13,775 bases of DNA from DAOUAJ01 sp034433615 (GTDB lineage: Bacteria > Chloroflexota > Anaerolineae > DUEN01), in NCBI GenBank assembly GCA_034433615.1, contig DAOUAJ010000436.1:1-13775 (forward strand). The letters run 5' to 3'. Below the pieces are notes generated by a model. The model ran no database searches, was not told the DNA's origin, and saw nothing but the letters and a program-made list of their open reading frames with translations. Within the stretch, counting starts at the first letter, position 1. The number at the start of each line of letters is the position of its first letter. Shown piece after piece: positions 1 through 6,573 of the stretch. A program made the translations under genes and the position numbers.

Positions 1-845
1 ACACCGGGGATCGAGAATCCCGTCGGTGGCTGGTTTGGCTGCCGGTGCGGGACATGCTGAGCGCCGTGGTCTGGTGCGCGGGCATGGTGGGGCGACGCGT
101 GACCTGGCGAGGCGAGACGTTTCTTGTCTATTCCGACGGCCGGATGCAGTCGCTGTCAAGCCCTGGGGCACTCTCTGCCACGAGAGATCGCCTCGGATTT
201 CTGCGGGGAGTGGTACGGGGCCTGGACGCTTTATTGCGACGGTGTCTTCGCATCTACGAGTTTACTCGAGAGGAAGAGTGCCTTCTCCGAATCGCCATCG
301 GTCGGAGTGACACCGATGTGGTGTTGTCCGATGGCACGCGCGTCCATCGAGGAGAGCCGATAGGTGAGCTGCACTTCTGGAATGAACGGATCCCCCCCAT
401 GCCCGATGAGGGGCCAGACCTGGCCTGGGCGTTCGCTTTTCAGCGCCGGCTGGCCCGCTCTCTGGCCGTATTGGCGGATGAAGTTGAATCTGACCCCCGT
501 TTCCGTGACATCAAGGCCTTCCGCGGGGTGACCTCCTTTGGAAGCCGGGATGGGCTGATGCAGGTGGCCCGATTGGTGGAGCAGTGGGGATTTGAGTTGG
601 TGGATCGGAGGCGGCCGGCCGGCATCTTGGGACGCTTTATCACCTTTTGGGAGAACCTCTACACCTGGGGAATCATCTGGACGTTCAACCCGGCCAGCTT
701 GAAAGGCAAGAGTCTGAGACGATTGACGCGAGGGCAGCTTTGGATCTCGCGGGAAGAATTGATCCACAGATACGGCCCCAATCAGAGATGGGGGCGATCA
801 CAGAGGGATCGCCCCTACGATTCGCCAGGTACGAGGGCGGCGTAG
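1..845 (+). CDS. Glycosyltransferase (GT21/HpnI-like) C-terminal tail fused to a YkoP-like domain, 5'-partial
   Basis: The reading frame is open from the left edge (first full codon at position 3) to the TGA-type stop at 843-845, so the true start lies outside the window; the GTG at 45 is probably internal. The first ~50 codons (WLVWLPVRDML, then GRRVTWRGETF and SDGRM) look like the C-terminal tail of ceramide-glucosyltransferase/HpnI-type GT21 enzymes, which end with a membrane-proximal 'PxRD' segment and a 'WRGxxY' strand. The catalytic GT domain would be upstream and is not seen. The remaining ~200 residues (EFTREEECLL, then LSDGTRVHRGEPIGELHFWN) resemble the YkoP-like domain found with polysaccharide deacetylases and some glycosyltransferases. 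The likely role is sugar transfer to a lipid acceptor at the inner membrane, inferred from family only. The last ~18 residues come from a palindromic repeat at 791-819. Alternatively it is a stand-alone YkoP-like protein starting at 45 or 54. Confidence 0.6.
   Translation, partial: TGDRESRRWLVWLPVRDMLSAVVWCAGMVGRRVTWRGETFLVYSDGRMQSLSSPGALSATRDRLGFLRGVVRGLDALLRRCLRIYEFTREEECLLRIAIGRSDTDVVLSDGTRVHRGEPIGELHFWNERIPPMPDEGPDLAWAFAFQRRLARSLAVLADEVESDPRFRDIKAFRGVTSFGSRDGLMQVARLVEQWGFELVDRRRPAGILGRFITFWENLYTWGIIWTFNPASLKGKSLRRLTRGQLWISREELIHRYGPNQRWGRSQRDRPYDSPGTRAA
791..819. repeat. Palindromic mini-repeat copy 1 (GGGGCGATC stem)
   Basis: GGGGCGATC (791-799) and GATCGCCCC (807-815) form a perfect 9-bp stem with a 7-nt loop ACAGAGG, followed by TACG. 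It lies inside the 3' end of the first gene. It shares the loop core CACAGAGG and the flank CGCCCCTACG with the copy at 842-870, which is in inverted orientation. Confidence 0.75.
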
Positions 846-870
846 GGGCGGTGCCTCTGTGCCCGCCCCC
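842..870. repeat. Palindromic mini-repeat copy 2, inverted relative to copy 1
   Basis: GGGGCGG (845-851) pairs with CCGCCCC (863-869) around an 11-nt loop. Read on the minus strand it contains GGGCACAGAGGCACCGCCCC then TACG, matching copy 1 (791-819) in loop and right flank. It begins at the stop codon of the first gene and ends 8 nt before the ribosome-binding site of the YbaK-like gene. It could act as a weak processing or termination hairpin, but no T-run follows. Confidence 0.7.
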
Positions 871-898
871 AAAATCGGAAGGAGACGGTGCAAACGGT

Positions 899-1372
899 AT
901 GACGTCCACAGATTTGGTGCGTTACATCGCCGCGCATGGTATCGCTGCTGAATTGGTGACGCCGCCCCATGAGACGCCATCGGTGACTACAGCCGCCGCG
1001 GCGATGGGGTGCGCGCCGGAGCAGATCATTAAGTCGCTGGTCTTCCTGGTGGACGGCCGGCCGTACCTGGTGATCGTCAACGGGGACGCGCCAGTGAGCT
1101 ATCGCCGGCTGGCTGCCCATTTCGGTATCAGTCGCAAGCGAGTGCGGCTGGCCTCGCCCGAGGAGGTGCTGGCGTTAACCGGCTACCCGGCGGGCGGGGT
1201 GCCCCCTTTTGGCCTGCGTACTCCGCTGCCGGTGCTCATGGACCCGGGCGTGCTGGCTCAGGAGGTCGTCTACGGCGGCGGGGGCGATGATCGGACGTTG
1301 GTGCGGATTTTCACCGCGGAACTGCAACGGGTAACGCGACCGACGTTAGTCACTGTGGTTGAAAATGGATAA
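899..1372 (+). CDS. YbaK/EbsC/ProX-family aminoacyl-tRNA deacylase (trans-editing domain protein)
   Basis: This 157-residue protein is the usual size for stand-alone INS/YbaK-like editing domains, which hydrolyse mischarged tRNA such as Cys-tRNA(Pro) or Ala-tRNA(Pro) in the cytoplasm. Visible family features are a Thr/Ala-rich helix (TTAAAAMGCAPEQIIKSLVF, residues 30-49) with the conserved lysine K45 used for tRNA CCA-end and substrate positioning, the following strand YLVIVNGD, a 'RKRVRLASPEEVLALTGYPAGGVPPFG' region (written here as the family's GYxxGGVPPFG loop), and a late strand near LPVLMD. The ATG at 899 was chosen because family homology begins there; GGAAGGAG (878-885) lies upstream at a rather long spacing (~13 nt). 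It follows the paired palindromes and precedes the NagB-like gene by 34 nt, so co-transcription is plausible. Its exact tRNA specificity cannot be told from sequence. Confidence 0.85.
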   Translation: MTSTDLVRYIAAHGIAAELVTPPHETPSVTTAAAAMGCAPEQIIKSLVFLVDGRPYLVIVNGDAPVSYRRLAAHFGISRKRVRLASPEEVLALTGYPAGGVPPFGLRTPLPVLMDPGVLAQEVVYGGGGDDRTLVRIFTAELQRVTRPTLVTVVENG

Positions 1373-1406
1373 GCGCGGACGACGGCTCGATTTGGAGGAG
1401 GAACAG

Positions 1407-2333
1407 ATGAGACCGCTCAGCAAGGTTGCACCCGACTGGTGGGACTACACCACCCTGGACAGGGAAATTCTGGACGATGCGGCGCGCCTGACCGCAGAGG
1501 ATCTGTTGCAGCTCTCGCGGCCCGGCTTCACCGTCAAGTTCTACGACACGCTGGAGGACTTCTATCTGGCCGAGGCGTTGGAGTACATCACCGCCTGGCG
1601 GCGGGCCACGGAAAGCGAGCCAACCGGCATCTGTGGCCCCATCGGCCCCACCGAGCAGCTTCCTCTGGTCGCGCGGCTGGTCAATGAGCTGGAGATCAAT
1701 CTGCGCTACGCCCACTTCTGGGCAATGGATGAGTGGGTGATTGACGGCAAGGAGGTCTCGGTCGAGCACCCTCTGAGCTTCAAGCGGGCCGATCTCGAGC
1801 TGTGCTTCAACCGTATCCGTCCCGAGCTGCGCATGCCAGAAGAGAATATGCACTTTCCGGCAGCCGATCTCCAGGAGTACAAGGAGAGTTGGAGCAAGGC
1901 ACGCTGCCTGATCATGCAAGGGGGCCAGGGCGAAGTCAAACATTGGGCCTTCAACGATCCTGTGCGCCGCGTTGGCCCTTACAAGGACAACCCACCATCG
2001 CCGGAGGAGTACCGCAAGCTGGAGACGCGCATCGTGGATTTGCATCCGATCACGCTGATCCAGAACGCCCGCACTTCGGGCGGCGGCGTGGTGCAGAACG
2101 TGCCCAGCCAGGCTATCACCGTAGGGCCAGTGGAAACGTGGAAGGCCGAGAAAGTCTCGATCTGGCACGCTGGGACCCACGACAACCCCTTCGGCATGCG
2201 CTTGACGACGCTCATGATCGCCAAAAAGATCCCCGACAGCGCTGTGCCGATGTCGTTGCTGGCCGACCACCCGAACGTGCAGTTCAATTTCTACCGGGGT
2301 GGCATCGGCACGTGTCAGGTAGAGATGCACTAG
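1407..2333 (+). CDS. NagB-superfamily (glucosamine-6-phosphate deaminase/isomerase-like) protein
   Basis: This 308-residue protein has the NagB/6-phosphogluconolactonase fold order: a phosphate loop equivalent (CGPIGPTEQLP, residues 76-86, aligning with GLPTGGTP), the segment AMDEWV (106-111, aligning with NMDEYV, so the base Asp is D108) followed by VEHPLSF (119-125), and GGQGEVKHWAFNDP (172-185, aligning with GGVGNDGHIAFNEP). In that alignment the catalytic His is kept (H179), Glu148 of E. coli NagB is replaced by D184, and Asp141 is replaced by V177. Classical NagB converts glucosamine-6-phosphate to fructose-6-phosphate and ammonia in the cytosol; whether this divergent member does the same is unproven. 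The ATG at 1407 was chosen for the strong GGAGGAGG at 1394-1401 (5-nt spacing); ATG 1365 upstream in the same frame has no such signal. It lies 38 nt before the PIG-L deacetylase gene, suggesting a deacetylase plus deaminase pair. Confidence 0.75.
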   Translation: MRPLSKVAPDWWDYTTLDREILDDAARLTAEDLLQLSRPGFTVKFYDTLEDFYLAEALEYITAWRRATESEPTGICGPIGPTEQLPLVARLVNELEINLRYAHFWAMDEWVIDGKEVSVEHPLSFKRADLELCFNRIRPELRMPEENMHFPAADLQEYKESWSKARCLIMQGGQGEVKHWAFNDPVRRVGPYKDNPPSPEEYRKLETRIVDLHPITLIQNARTSGGGVVQNVPSQAITVGPVETWKAEKVSIWHAGTHDNPFGMRLTTLMIAKKIPDSAVPMSLLADHPNVQFNFYRGGIGTCQVEMH

Positions 2334-2359
2334 GCGTAAGACATAAGGCGTAATGCGTG
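2334..2359. repeat. GCGTAA-type repeat tract after the NagB-like stop codon
   Basis: Directly after the TAG stop, GCGTAAGACATAAGGCGTAA then TGCGTGA repeats a GCGTAA/CATAA unit. It is a degenerate relative of the CGTAAAACGTAA spacers at 6516-6573 and 11813-11838. It ends just before the GAGGAG ribosome-binding site of the next gene. Confidence 0.45.
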
Positions 2360-2371
2360 AGAGGAGCACCC

Positions 2372-3151
2372 ATGTCCAAGCGAGCCTTTGCGGTGGCGGC
2401 GCATCCTGATGACATCGAGTTCCACATGGCAGGCACGTTGATCCTGCTAGGGCAGGCAGGCTATGAGCTTCACTACATGAACATCGCCAACGGGTCCTGC
2501 GGCTCCGCCCACCACTCGCGCGAGAAGATCATCCGCATCCGAAGGGAAGAGGCGCGGGCTGCGGCCGCTTCCATCGGCGCCGTCTATCATGAAAGCTTGG
2601 TGGACGACCTGGAAATCTTCTACGAAAAGAGGTTGCTGGCCAGAGTCGCCGCCGTGATACGGGAAGTGGCGCCTGAGATCCTACTCGTGCAATCGCCTGT
2701 TGACTACATGGAGGATCACCAGAACGCTGTGCGTCTGGCCGTGACAGCGGCTTTCTGCCGCGGGATGCCCAATTTCGTGACGGACCCGCCGCGCCCGCCC
2801 ATCGAGCAGGAGGTCACCGTCTATCACACTCAGCCGCATGGCAACCGTGACCCTCTGCGGCAAATCGTCCAGCCAGAGATTTACGTGGACATCACCAGCG
2901 TCCTGGCCAGGAAGAGGGAAATGCTGGCGCATCACCAGAGCCAGAAAGCCTGGCTGGACGAGAGCCAGGGCATGGATTCGTATCTGGCAGCGATGGAAGA
3001 GCTTGGCCGAGAGGTCGGCGCCATGTCAGGCCGCTTCCAATATGCGGAAGGGTGGCGACGCCGGCTGCACCTGGGCTTTTGTGCCGAGGCCGCCGACCCT
3101 CTTTCAATCGCTCTGGCCGGGTACGTCCTCCGCAGCTTGTGCCCGCTTTAA
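2372..3151 (+). CDS. PIG-L/LmbE-family N-acetylsugar deacetylase
   Basis: This 259-residue protein has the PIG-L/MshB/BshB signature. AHPDDIEF (residues 10-17) supplies the zinc ligand His11 and the Asp13-Asp14 pair, and SPVDYMEDHQNAVRL (108-122) carries the second metal-binding His116. Family enzymes are zinc hydrolases that remove acetyl from N-acetylglucosamine attached to a lipid, inositol, malate or another carrier; the carrier here is unknown. No signal peptide is seen, so it is probably cytosolic. The ATG at 2372 was preferred over the in-frame GTG at 2357 because GAGGAG (2361-2366) sits 5 nt before it and homology starts there. It follows the NagB-like gene closely, so the two may act in series: deacetylation, then deamination/isomerisation of an amino sugar. 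The C-terminal ~25 residues after RRRLHLGF are not conserved in the family as far as I can judge. Confidence 0.88.
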   Translation: MSKRAFAVAAHPDDIEFHMAGTLILLGQAGYELHYMNIANGSCGSAHHSREKIIRIRREEARAAAASIGAVYHESLVDDLEIFYEKRLLARVAAVIREVAPEILLVQSPVDYMEDHQNAVRLAVTAAFCRGMPNFVTDPPRPPIEQEVTVYHTQPHGNRDPLRQIVQPEIYVDITSVLARKREMLAHHQSQKAWLDESQGMDSYLAAMEELGREVGAMSGRFQYAEGWRRRLHLGFCAEAADPLSIALAGYVLRSLCPL

Positions 3152-3185
3152 GTGGGTACAAGTAGCCGTCGGGAGCCTCGAGCCG

Positions 3186-4400
3186 ATGGCCGATCGCAGG
3201 GACGCGGATGTCGTGGTGGTGGGCGCTGGGCCGGCCGGCAGCGCGGCGGCCGCCCGATTGGCCGCAGCCGGCTGGGACGTGCTCTTGGTAGATCGCGCTA
3301 GCTTCCCGCGAGACAAGACGTGCGGTGATGGACTGACCCCGCGCGCGGTGAAAGGGTTACAGGCATTGGGGGTGCTGGATAAAGTCGCCGCGCAGGCTCA
3401 TCGCGTCATTGGAGCAAGTCTCCTCTCCCCCTCCGGCCACCAGTTATACGTCCACTTCGCCGATCACCTCAAGGACTGGCCGCATTTTGGTTTAATCTTC
3501 CCGCGCCTGCACCTGGACAGCGTGTTACGTGAGCACGCCATGTCGCTGGGCGCCCGTTTCCTTCCGAATTGCAAGGTTGTTGGCCCCCTGCCCTCCGACA
3601 CAGGGCCGAGCGTATTGAGTCAACAGGATGATAAGAGATGTGCCCTGCATGCCCGACTGGTGATCATTGCCACGGGCGTCAGCCTGCCGCTCCTGCGCGC
3701 TTTCGGCTTCCTGGACCGCCTCCCCCCCACCGTTTCGGCAGCGCGCTCGTATTGGGAGGGGGTAGAAGGTTCGGAGGACGCTTTCGAGTTCTACTTCGAT
3801 CGTCAGCTACAGCCCGGTTACGCCTGGCTGTTTCCTCTGGGTGATGGGCGCGCTAACATCGGCCTGGGGTTGTTCCCGAACGGCTGTCAGGGACCCCAGT
3901 CGGCAGCCAGATTGCTGCCCACATTTCTCTTCGAGCACCCGGCCCTGAAGCGGCGGTTACGTCATGCGCGTCAAATTGGCCCCGTCAAGGGGTATCCGCT
4001 GCGTACGGACTTTCCTCATCATCCGCTGGTGAAAGCCGGGGTGATGCTGGTAGGAGAAGCGTGCGGGTTGGTCAACCCGGTGACGGGTGAGGGGATTGAT
4101 CTGGCATTAGAGAGTGGAATGCTGGCAGCCGAGGTGGCTGACCGGGCCTTGCGGGAGGGCCGCTTGACGATGGACAGCCTGCGTCACTACGAGCGAGAGT
4201 TGCACGCTCGTTTTGCTATGTTCTTCCGAGAGATGCGCCTGCTGCTTCCGCTGGTGATGAGGCCACGGGCTTTGGACATCCTGATCCGCCAAAGCGCCCG
4301 CCACCCCGATTTGGCCCGTGCCATCACTCACATCAACCTGGGGTTGATGCTGCCTCACTCGGCGTTCAACCTGCGGACGTGGCGCGAGATCTTGTTTTGA
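3186..4400 (+). CDS. Geranylgeranyl reductase family FAD-dependent oxidoreductase
   Basis: This 404-residue protein has the layout of GGR/ChlP-like flavoproteins in the p-hydroxybenzoate hydroxylase superfamily. It has a Rossmann dinucleotide motif VVGAGPAGSAAAARL (residues 11-25); the family hallmark DRASFPRDKTCGDGLTPRAV (36-55), with the active-site-loop Cys46; a mid-protein ATGVS segment; and the second FAD motif GEACGLVNPVTGEGIDLALE (290-309). Family members saturate isoprenoid double bonds, for example in phytyl chains, archaeal-type lipids and menaquinone side chains. The substrate here is unknown, though quinone or polyprenyl lipid is a reasonable guess. The ATG at 3186 is where homology begins; GGGAG (3171-3175) provides a moderate ribosome-binding site. 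The 34-nt gap to the deacetylase gene suggests the same transcript. Its 3' end faces the convergent transporter operon. Confidence 0.88.
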   Translation: MADRRDADVVVVGAGPAGSAAAARLAAAGWDVLLVDRASFPRDKTCGDGLTPRAVKGLQALGVLDKVAAQAHRVIGASLLSPSGHQLYVHFADHLKDWPHFGLIFPRLHLDSVLREHAMSLGARFLPNCKVVGPLPSDTGPSVLSQQDDKRCALHARLVIIATGVSLPLLRAFGFLDRLPPTVSAARSYWEGVEGSEDAFEFYFDRQLQPGYAWLFPLGDGRANIGLGLFPNGCQGPQSAARLLPTFLFEHPALKRRLRHARQIGPVKGYPLRTDFPHHPLVKAGVMLVGEACGLVNPVTGEGIDLALESGMLAAEVADRALREGRLTMDSLRHYERELHARFAMFFREMRLLLPLVMRPRALDILIRQSARHPDLARAITHINLGLMLPHSAFNLRTWREILF

Positions 4401-4405
4401 AAAAT

Positions 4406-4452
4406 CCCTGGAAGCATTTCCAGAGGGGCCTGCCTTACAGGGGTTGGTTTTT
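4406..4452 (+). terminator. Possible terminator region for the left operon
   Basis: CTGGAA-GCAT-TTCCAG (4408-4423) is a perfect 6-bp stem just after the stop codon at 4400. A second small stem, CCTG-loop-CAGG (4429-4441), is followed by GGTTGG and five T residues (4448-4452). Neither is a textbook intrinsic terminator, but both lie in the convergent gap where termination is expected. Confidence 0.3.
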
Positions 4453-4578
4453 GTGCCTGGCAGTGGCCGGGCGAATGCCCCTCCAGACCTCCCCTCAGTC
4501 GTCCTGCTTGTGGTCCGTATTGGCTAGAGGCGTCAGCGCAGCCTTTAGCAGCCGCCCTGGACGTCGTGCAGGCCAGGG
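4453..4578. other. Convergent intergenic gap, no gene seen
   Basis: Nothing convincing is coded on either strand between the flavoprotein gene and the dppC-like gene. Open frames here lack ribosome-binding sites and family similarity. Confidence 0.5.
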
Positions 4579-4603
4579 AAAAAACCTACCCTTGTGAGGA
4601 AGG
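4579..4603 (-). terminator. Weak terminator-like hairpin after the dppC-like gene
   Basis: On the minus strand CCTT-CCTCAC-AAGG (4603-4590) is followed by GTAGG and six T residues (4584-4579), 10 nt past the TAG stop. The 4-bp stem is short, so this is tentative. Confidence 0.25.
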
Positions 4604-4613
4604 ACCTGCCCGG

Positions 4614-5558
4614 CTAGCCGCGCGGATCCACCGCGTCGCGTAGCCCATCCCCGACCAGGTTCACTGCCAGGATGGTCAAGGTCAGGGCGATCCCAGGCCC
4701 GGCGGCGATCCAGGGGGCCTGCCGCAGGTAAAGGCGCCCTTCGTTGAGCATGGCCCCCCATTCTGGCGCGCCCGGCGGGGCGCCCAGCCCCAGGAAGCTC
4801 AAAGCAGAAGCGTTAAGCATGGCCCATCCTACCTGCAGAGTCGCGATCACGATCACCGCGCTGGCCACGTTAGGCAGGACATGCCGGAATAGAATGCGGC
4901 CCTCCGTACAACCGACGGCTCGCGCCGCCATCACATAACGCATCCGTCGCGCGCGCGTCACTGCACTGCGCACCACGCGCACAGTGCTGGGCAATCCGGC
5001 CAGCCCCACACCCAGGGCCACCCCTCCCAATCCCGGCCCCTGTCCGGCCCAGAACAGGCTGCGATCCAGGGCGGGTAGCACGGCGACGATCAACAGCGCC
5101 AGCAGTAAATATGGGATGGCCAGAACCGCGTCCGTAGAGCGGCTAATCACCTCGTCGAGCAAGCCGCCGAAGAAGCCGGCAAGCAACCCCAACAAAGTGC
5201 CCGGCAAAGTGGCTACGAGGGCAGCCATCAGGGCCACACTCAATGTGAGCCTCCCGCCGTACAGGATCCGACTCCCTACATCCCGCCCGAACATATCGGT
5301 CCCAGCCAGGTGACGCCAGCTCGGGGGCTGCAACGCTTCCTCTAGATGAATGGCCATCGGATCGGTGGGGGTGAGCAGGGGTGCTGCCAGCGTTGCTACG
5401 CCGATCAAAATCAATACGGCCAGAGCGCCCAAGGCAGCCCGATTGCGCCGTACTGGCCGGCGCATAGGCGCGATACCCGGCCACGGGCGTGGGATCGGGC
5501 GCCGGGTGGGGATGGGGTATGGCCGCAGGGGCCACGGTGGACGAGAGGGGGTCTTCAT
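4614..5558 (-). CDS. ABC transporter permease, DppC/OppC type (peptide/nickel family)
   Basis: This 314-residue inner-membrane permease has a first transmembrane segment AALGALAVLILIGVATLAAP followed by the DppC-type periplasmic loop (TPTDPM and LAGTDMFGRDVGSRI). It has several further hydrophobic segments and a clear EAA loop, MAARAVGCTEGRILFRHVLP, then LSFLGLGAPPGAPEWGAML near the C-terminus. It would form the translocation pore with the DppB-like partner. The ATG at 5558 was chosen because it overlaps the upstream stop as ATGA, a translational-coupling arrangement; no clear Shine-Dalgarno is visible. An in-frame GTG at 5585 and ATG at 5465 are alternatives. The first ~30 residues from 5558 are an unusual Pro/Arg-rich stretch (PSRPPWPLRPYPIPTRRPIP), absent from typical DppC. 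No ATPase gene follows. Confidence 0.9.
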   Translation of the reverse strand: MKTPSRPPWPLRPYPIPTRRPIPRPWPGIAPMRRPVRRNRAALGALAVLILIGVATLAAPLLTPTDPMAIHLEEALQPPSWRHLAGTDMFGRDVGSRILYGGRLTLSVALMAALVATLPGTLLGLLAGFFGGLLDEVISRSTDAVLAIPYLLLALLIVAVLPALDRSLFWAGQGPGLGGVALGVGLAGLPSTVRVVRSAVTRARRMRYVMAARAVGCTEGRILFRHVLPNVASAVIVIATLQVGWAMLNASALSFLGLGAPPGAPEWGAMLNEGRLYLRQAPWIAAGPGIALTLTILAVNLVGDGLRDAVDPRG

Positions 5559-6502
5559 GGATGAGCGCGTGGGTCCAGCAACCACTGGACAAGGTCAGCG
5601 AGCAAGTTGACTACGGTGTATGTCGCCGCGCCCAGCAACACTACCCCCTGCACTACGGGCAGGTCCTGTGCCAGGATGGCTTCTACCGCCAGACGCCCCA
5701 ACCCCTGGCGCGCGAACAGTGCCTCGGTTATGGCGGCGCCACCCAGCAGAAAGCCAAACTGGAGCGCGATCATCGCCAGCACAGGCGGCAGCATGATCGG
5801 AATGGCATGGCGAAAGAGCAGCAGCGAAGGCGGCAACCCCTTGGCGCGGGCTGTGGTCACAAAAGGCTCGGCCAGCGTGTCAATCAAGCCACTTCGGGTC
5901 AGGCGGGCGATCGGTCCGGTCGCGGCAAAGCCCAGAACCAGGGCAGGAAGGACCAGGGCGTGCACACCCTCCTGGCCACCAAAAGGCAGCCAATCTAGCA
6001 GCAATTTGCCCGTGGTTGTCGCTTGCAGCAGGCTAAGGGACCAGATCGCCAGCAGGCCGGACCAGGCGACAGGGGTGGAAAGCCCTAACAAGGCAATGCC
6101 CATGCTCAGGCCATCTGCCCAGGTATCGCGTCGTGTCCCCGCCACTATGCCCAGCCCGATGCCAATGACGATGGCCACAGCCATCGCACTGAACGTCAAC
6201 TCCAGCGTGTGCAGCCATTGCTCAGACAGCAATCGCGCCACAGGCTGGTTGTTGACCCACGACCTCCCCAGATCTCCTCTCAGAAGATCGAGCAGGTACG
6301 CCCCATACTGGACAAGCCACGGACGATCCCATCCCAACAGAGCGCGGCGCGCGGCGATGGCCTCAGGGGAAGCGCCCGAGCGGATGAGCAGGAGCGTCGC
6401 CGGGTCGCCGGGCAAAAGGTGAACGGCGATAAAGGAAAGAGTGGCCGCGCCCCACAGCACCGGGAGCGCGGCCAGCAGGCGATGGATCAGGAACCTGAGC
6501 AT
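5555..6502 (-). CDS. ABC transporter permease, DppB/OppB type (peptide/nickel family)
   Basis: This 315-residue permease has the normal DppB length and layout: N-terminal transmembrane helix (FLIHRLLAALPVLWGAATL), the periplasmic segment AVHLLPGDPATLLL with the family-typical PGDP, five or so later helices, the EAA loop TTARAKGLPPSLLLFRHAIP, and the conserved EALFARQGLGRLAVEAI segment. It pairs with the DppC-like protein. The ATG at 6502 has a GGAG (6512-6509) six nt upstream. The long stem-loop between it and the binding-protein gene lies immediately upstream of that site, so expression from a shared mRNA may be lowered relative to the binding protein. Substrate cannot be assigned from a permease. 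Confidence 0.92.
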   Translation of the reverse strand: MLRFLIHRLLAALPVLWGAATLSFIAVHLLPGDPATLLLIRSGASPEAIAARRALLGWDRPWLVQYGAYLLDLLRGDLGRSWVNNQPVARLLSEQWLHTLELTFSAMAVAIVIGIGLGIVAGTRRDTWADGLSMGIALLGLSTPVAWSGLLAIWSLSLLQATTTGKLLLDWLPFGGQEGVHALVLPALVLGFAATGPIARLTRSGLIDTLAEPFVTTARAKGLPPSLLLFRHAIPIMLPPVLAMIALQFGFLLGGAAITEALFARQGLGRLAVEAILAQDLPVVQGVVLLGAATYTVVNLLADLVQWLLDPRAHP

Positions 6503-6515
6503 CCGTTACTCCAAA

Positions 6516-6573
6516 CATAAAACGTAAAACGTAAGGGTCGGCAGGAAGTTACGTTTTACGCTTTACGTTTTAC
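6516..6573. repeat. Intercistronic stem-loop made of CGTAAAACGTAA repeats
   Basis: CGTAAAACGTAA (6523-6534) is perfectly complementary to TTACGTTTTACG (6549-6560), giving a 12-bp stem around a 14-nt loop. Pairing extends outward to about 19 bp with two mismatches, and the right arm carries a further copy of the unit to 6573. The TAA stop of the binding-protein gene (6572-6570) lies in the outer right arm, and the dppB ribosome-binding site lies just past the left arm. No T-run follows, so it looks like an mRNA-stability or attenuation hairpin rather than a full terminator. Confidence 0.75.

Noticed and set aside
1350..2369. A 339-codon minus-strand frame opposite the NagB-like gene
   Set aside because: The plus strand shows NagB motifs and a strong ribosome-binding site; the antisense frame has neither recognisable motifs nor a plausible start.
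4401..4613. tRNA or small RNA gene in the convergent gap
   Set aside because: No cloverleaf, TTCGANTC-type arm or strong promoter/terminator pair could be seen by eye.
5607..6422. Plus-strand frames opposite the dppB-like gene
   Set aside because: They mirror a membrane protein with DppB motifs and have no ribosome-binding site.
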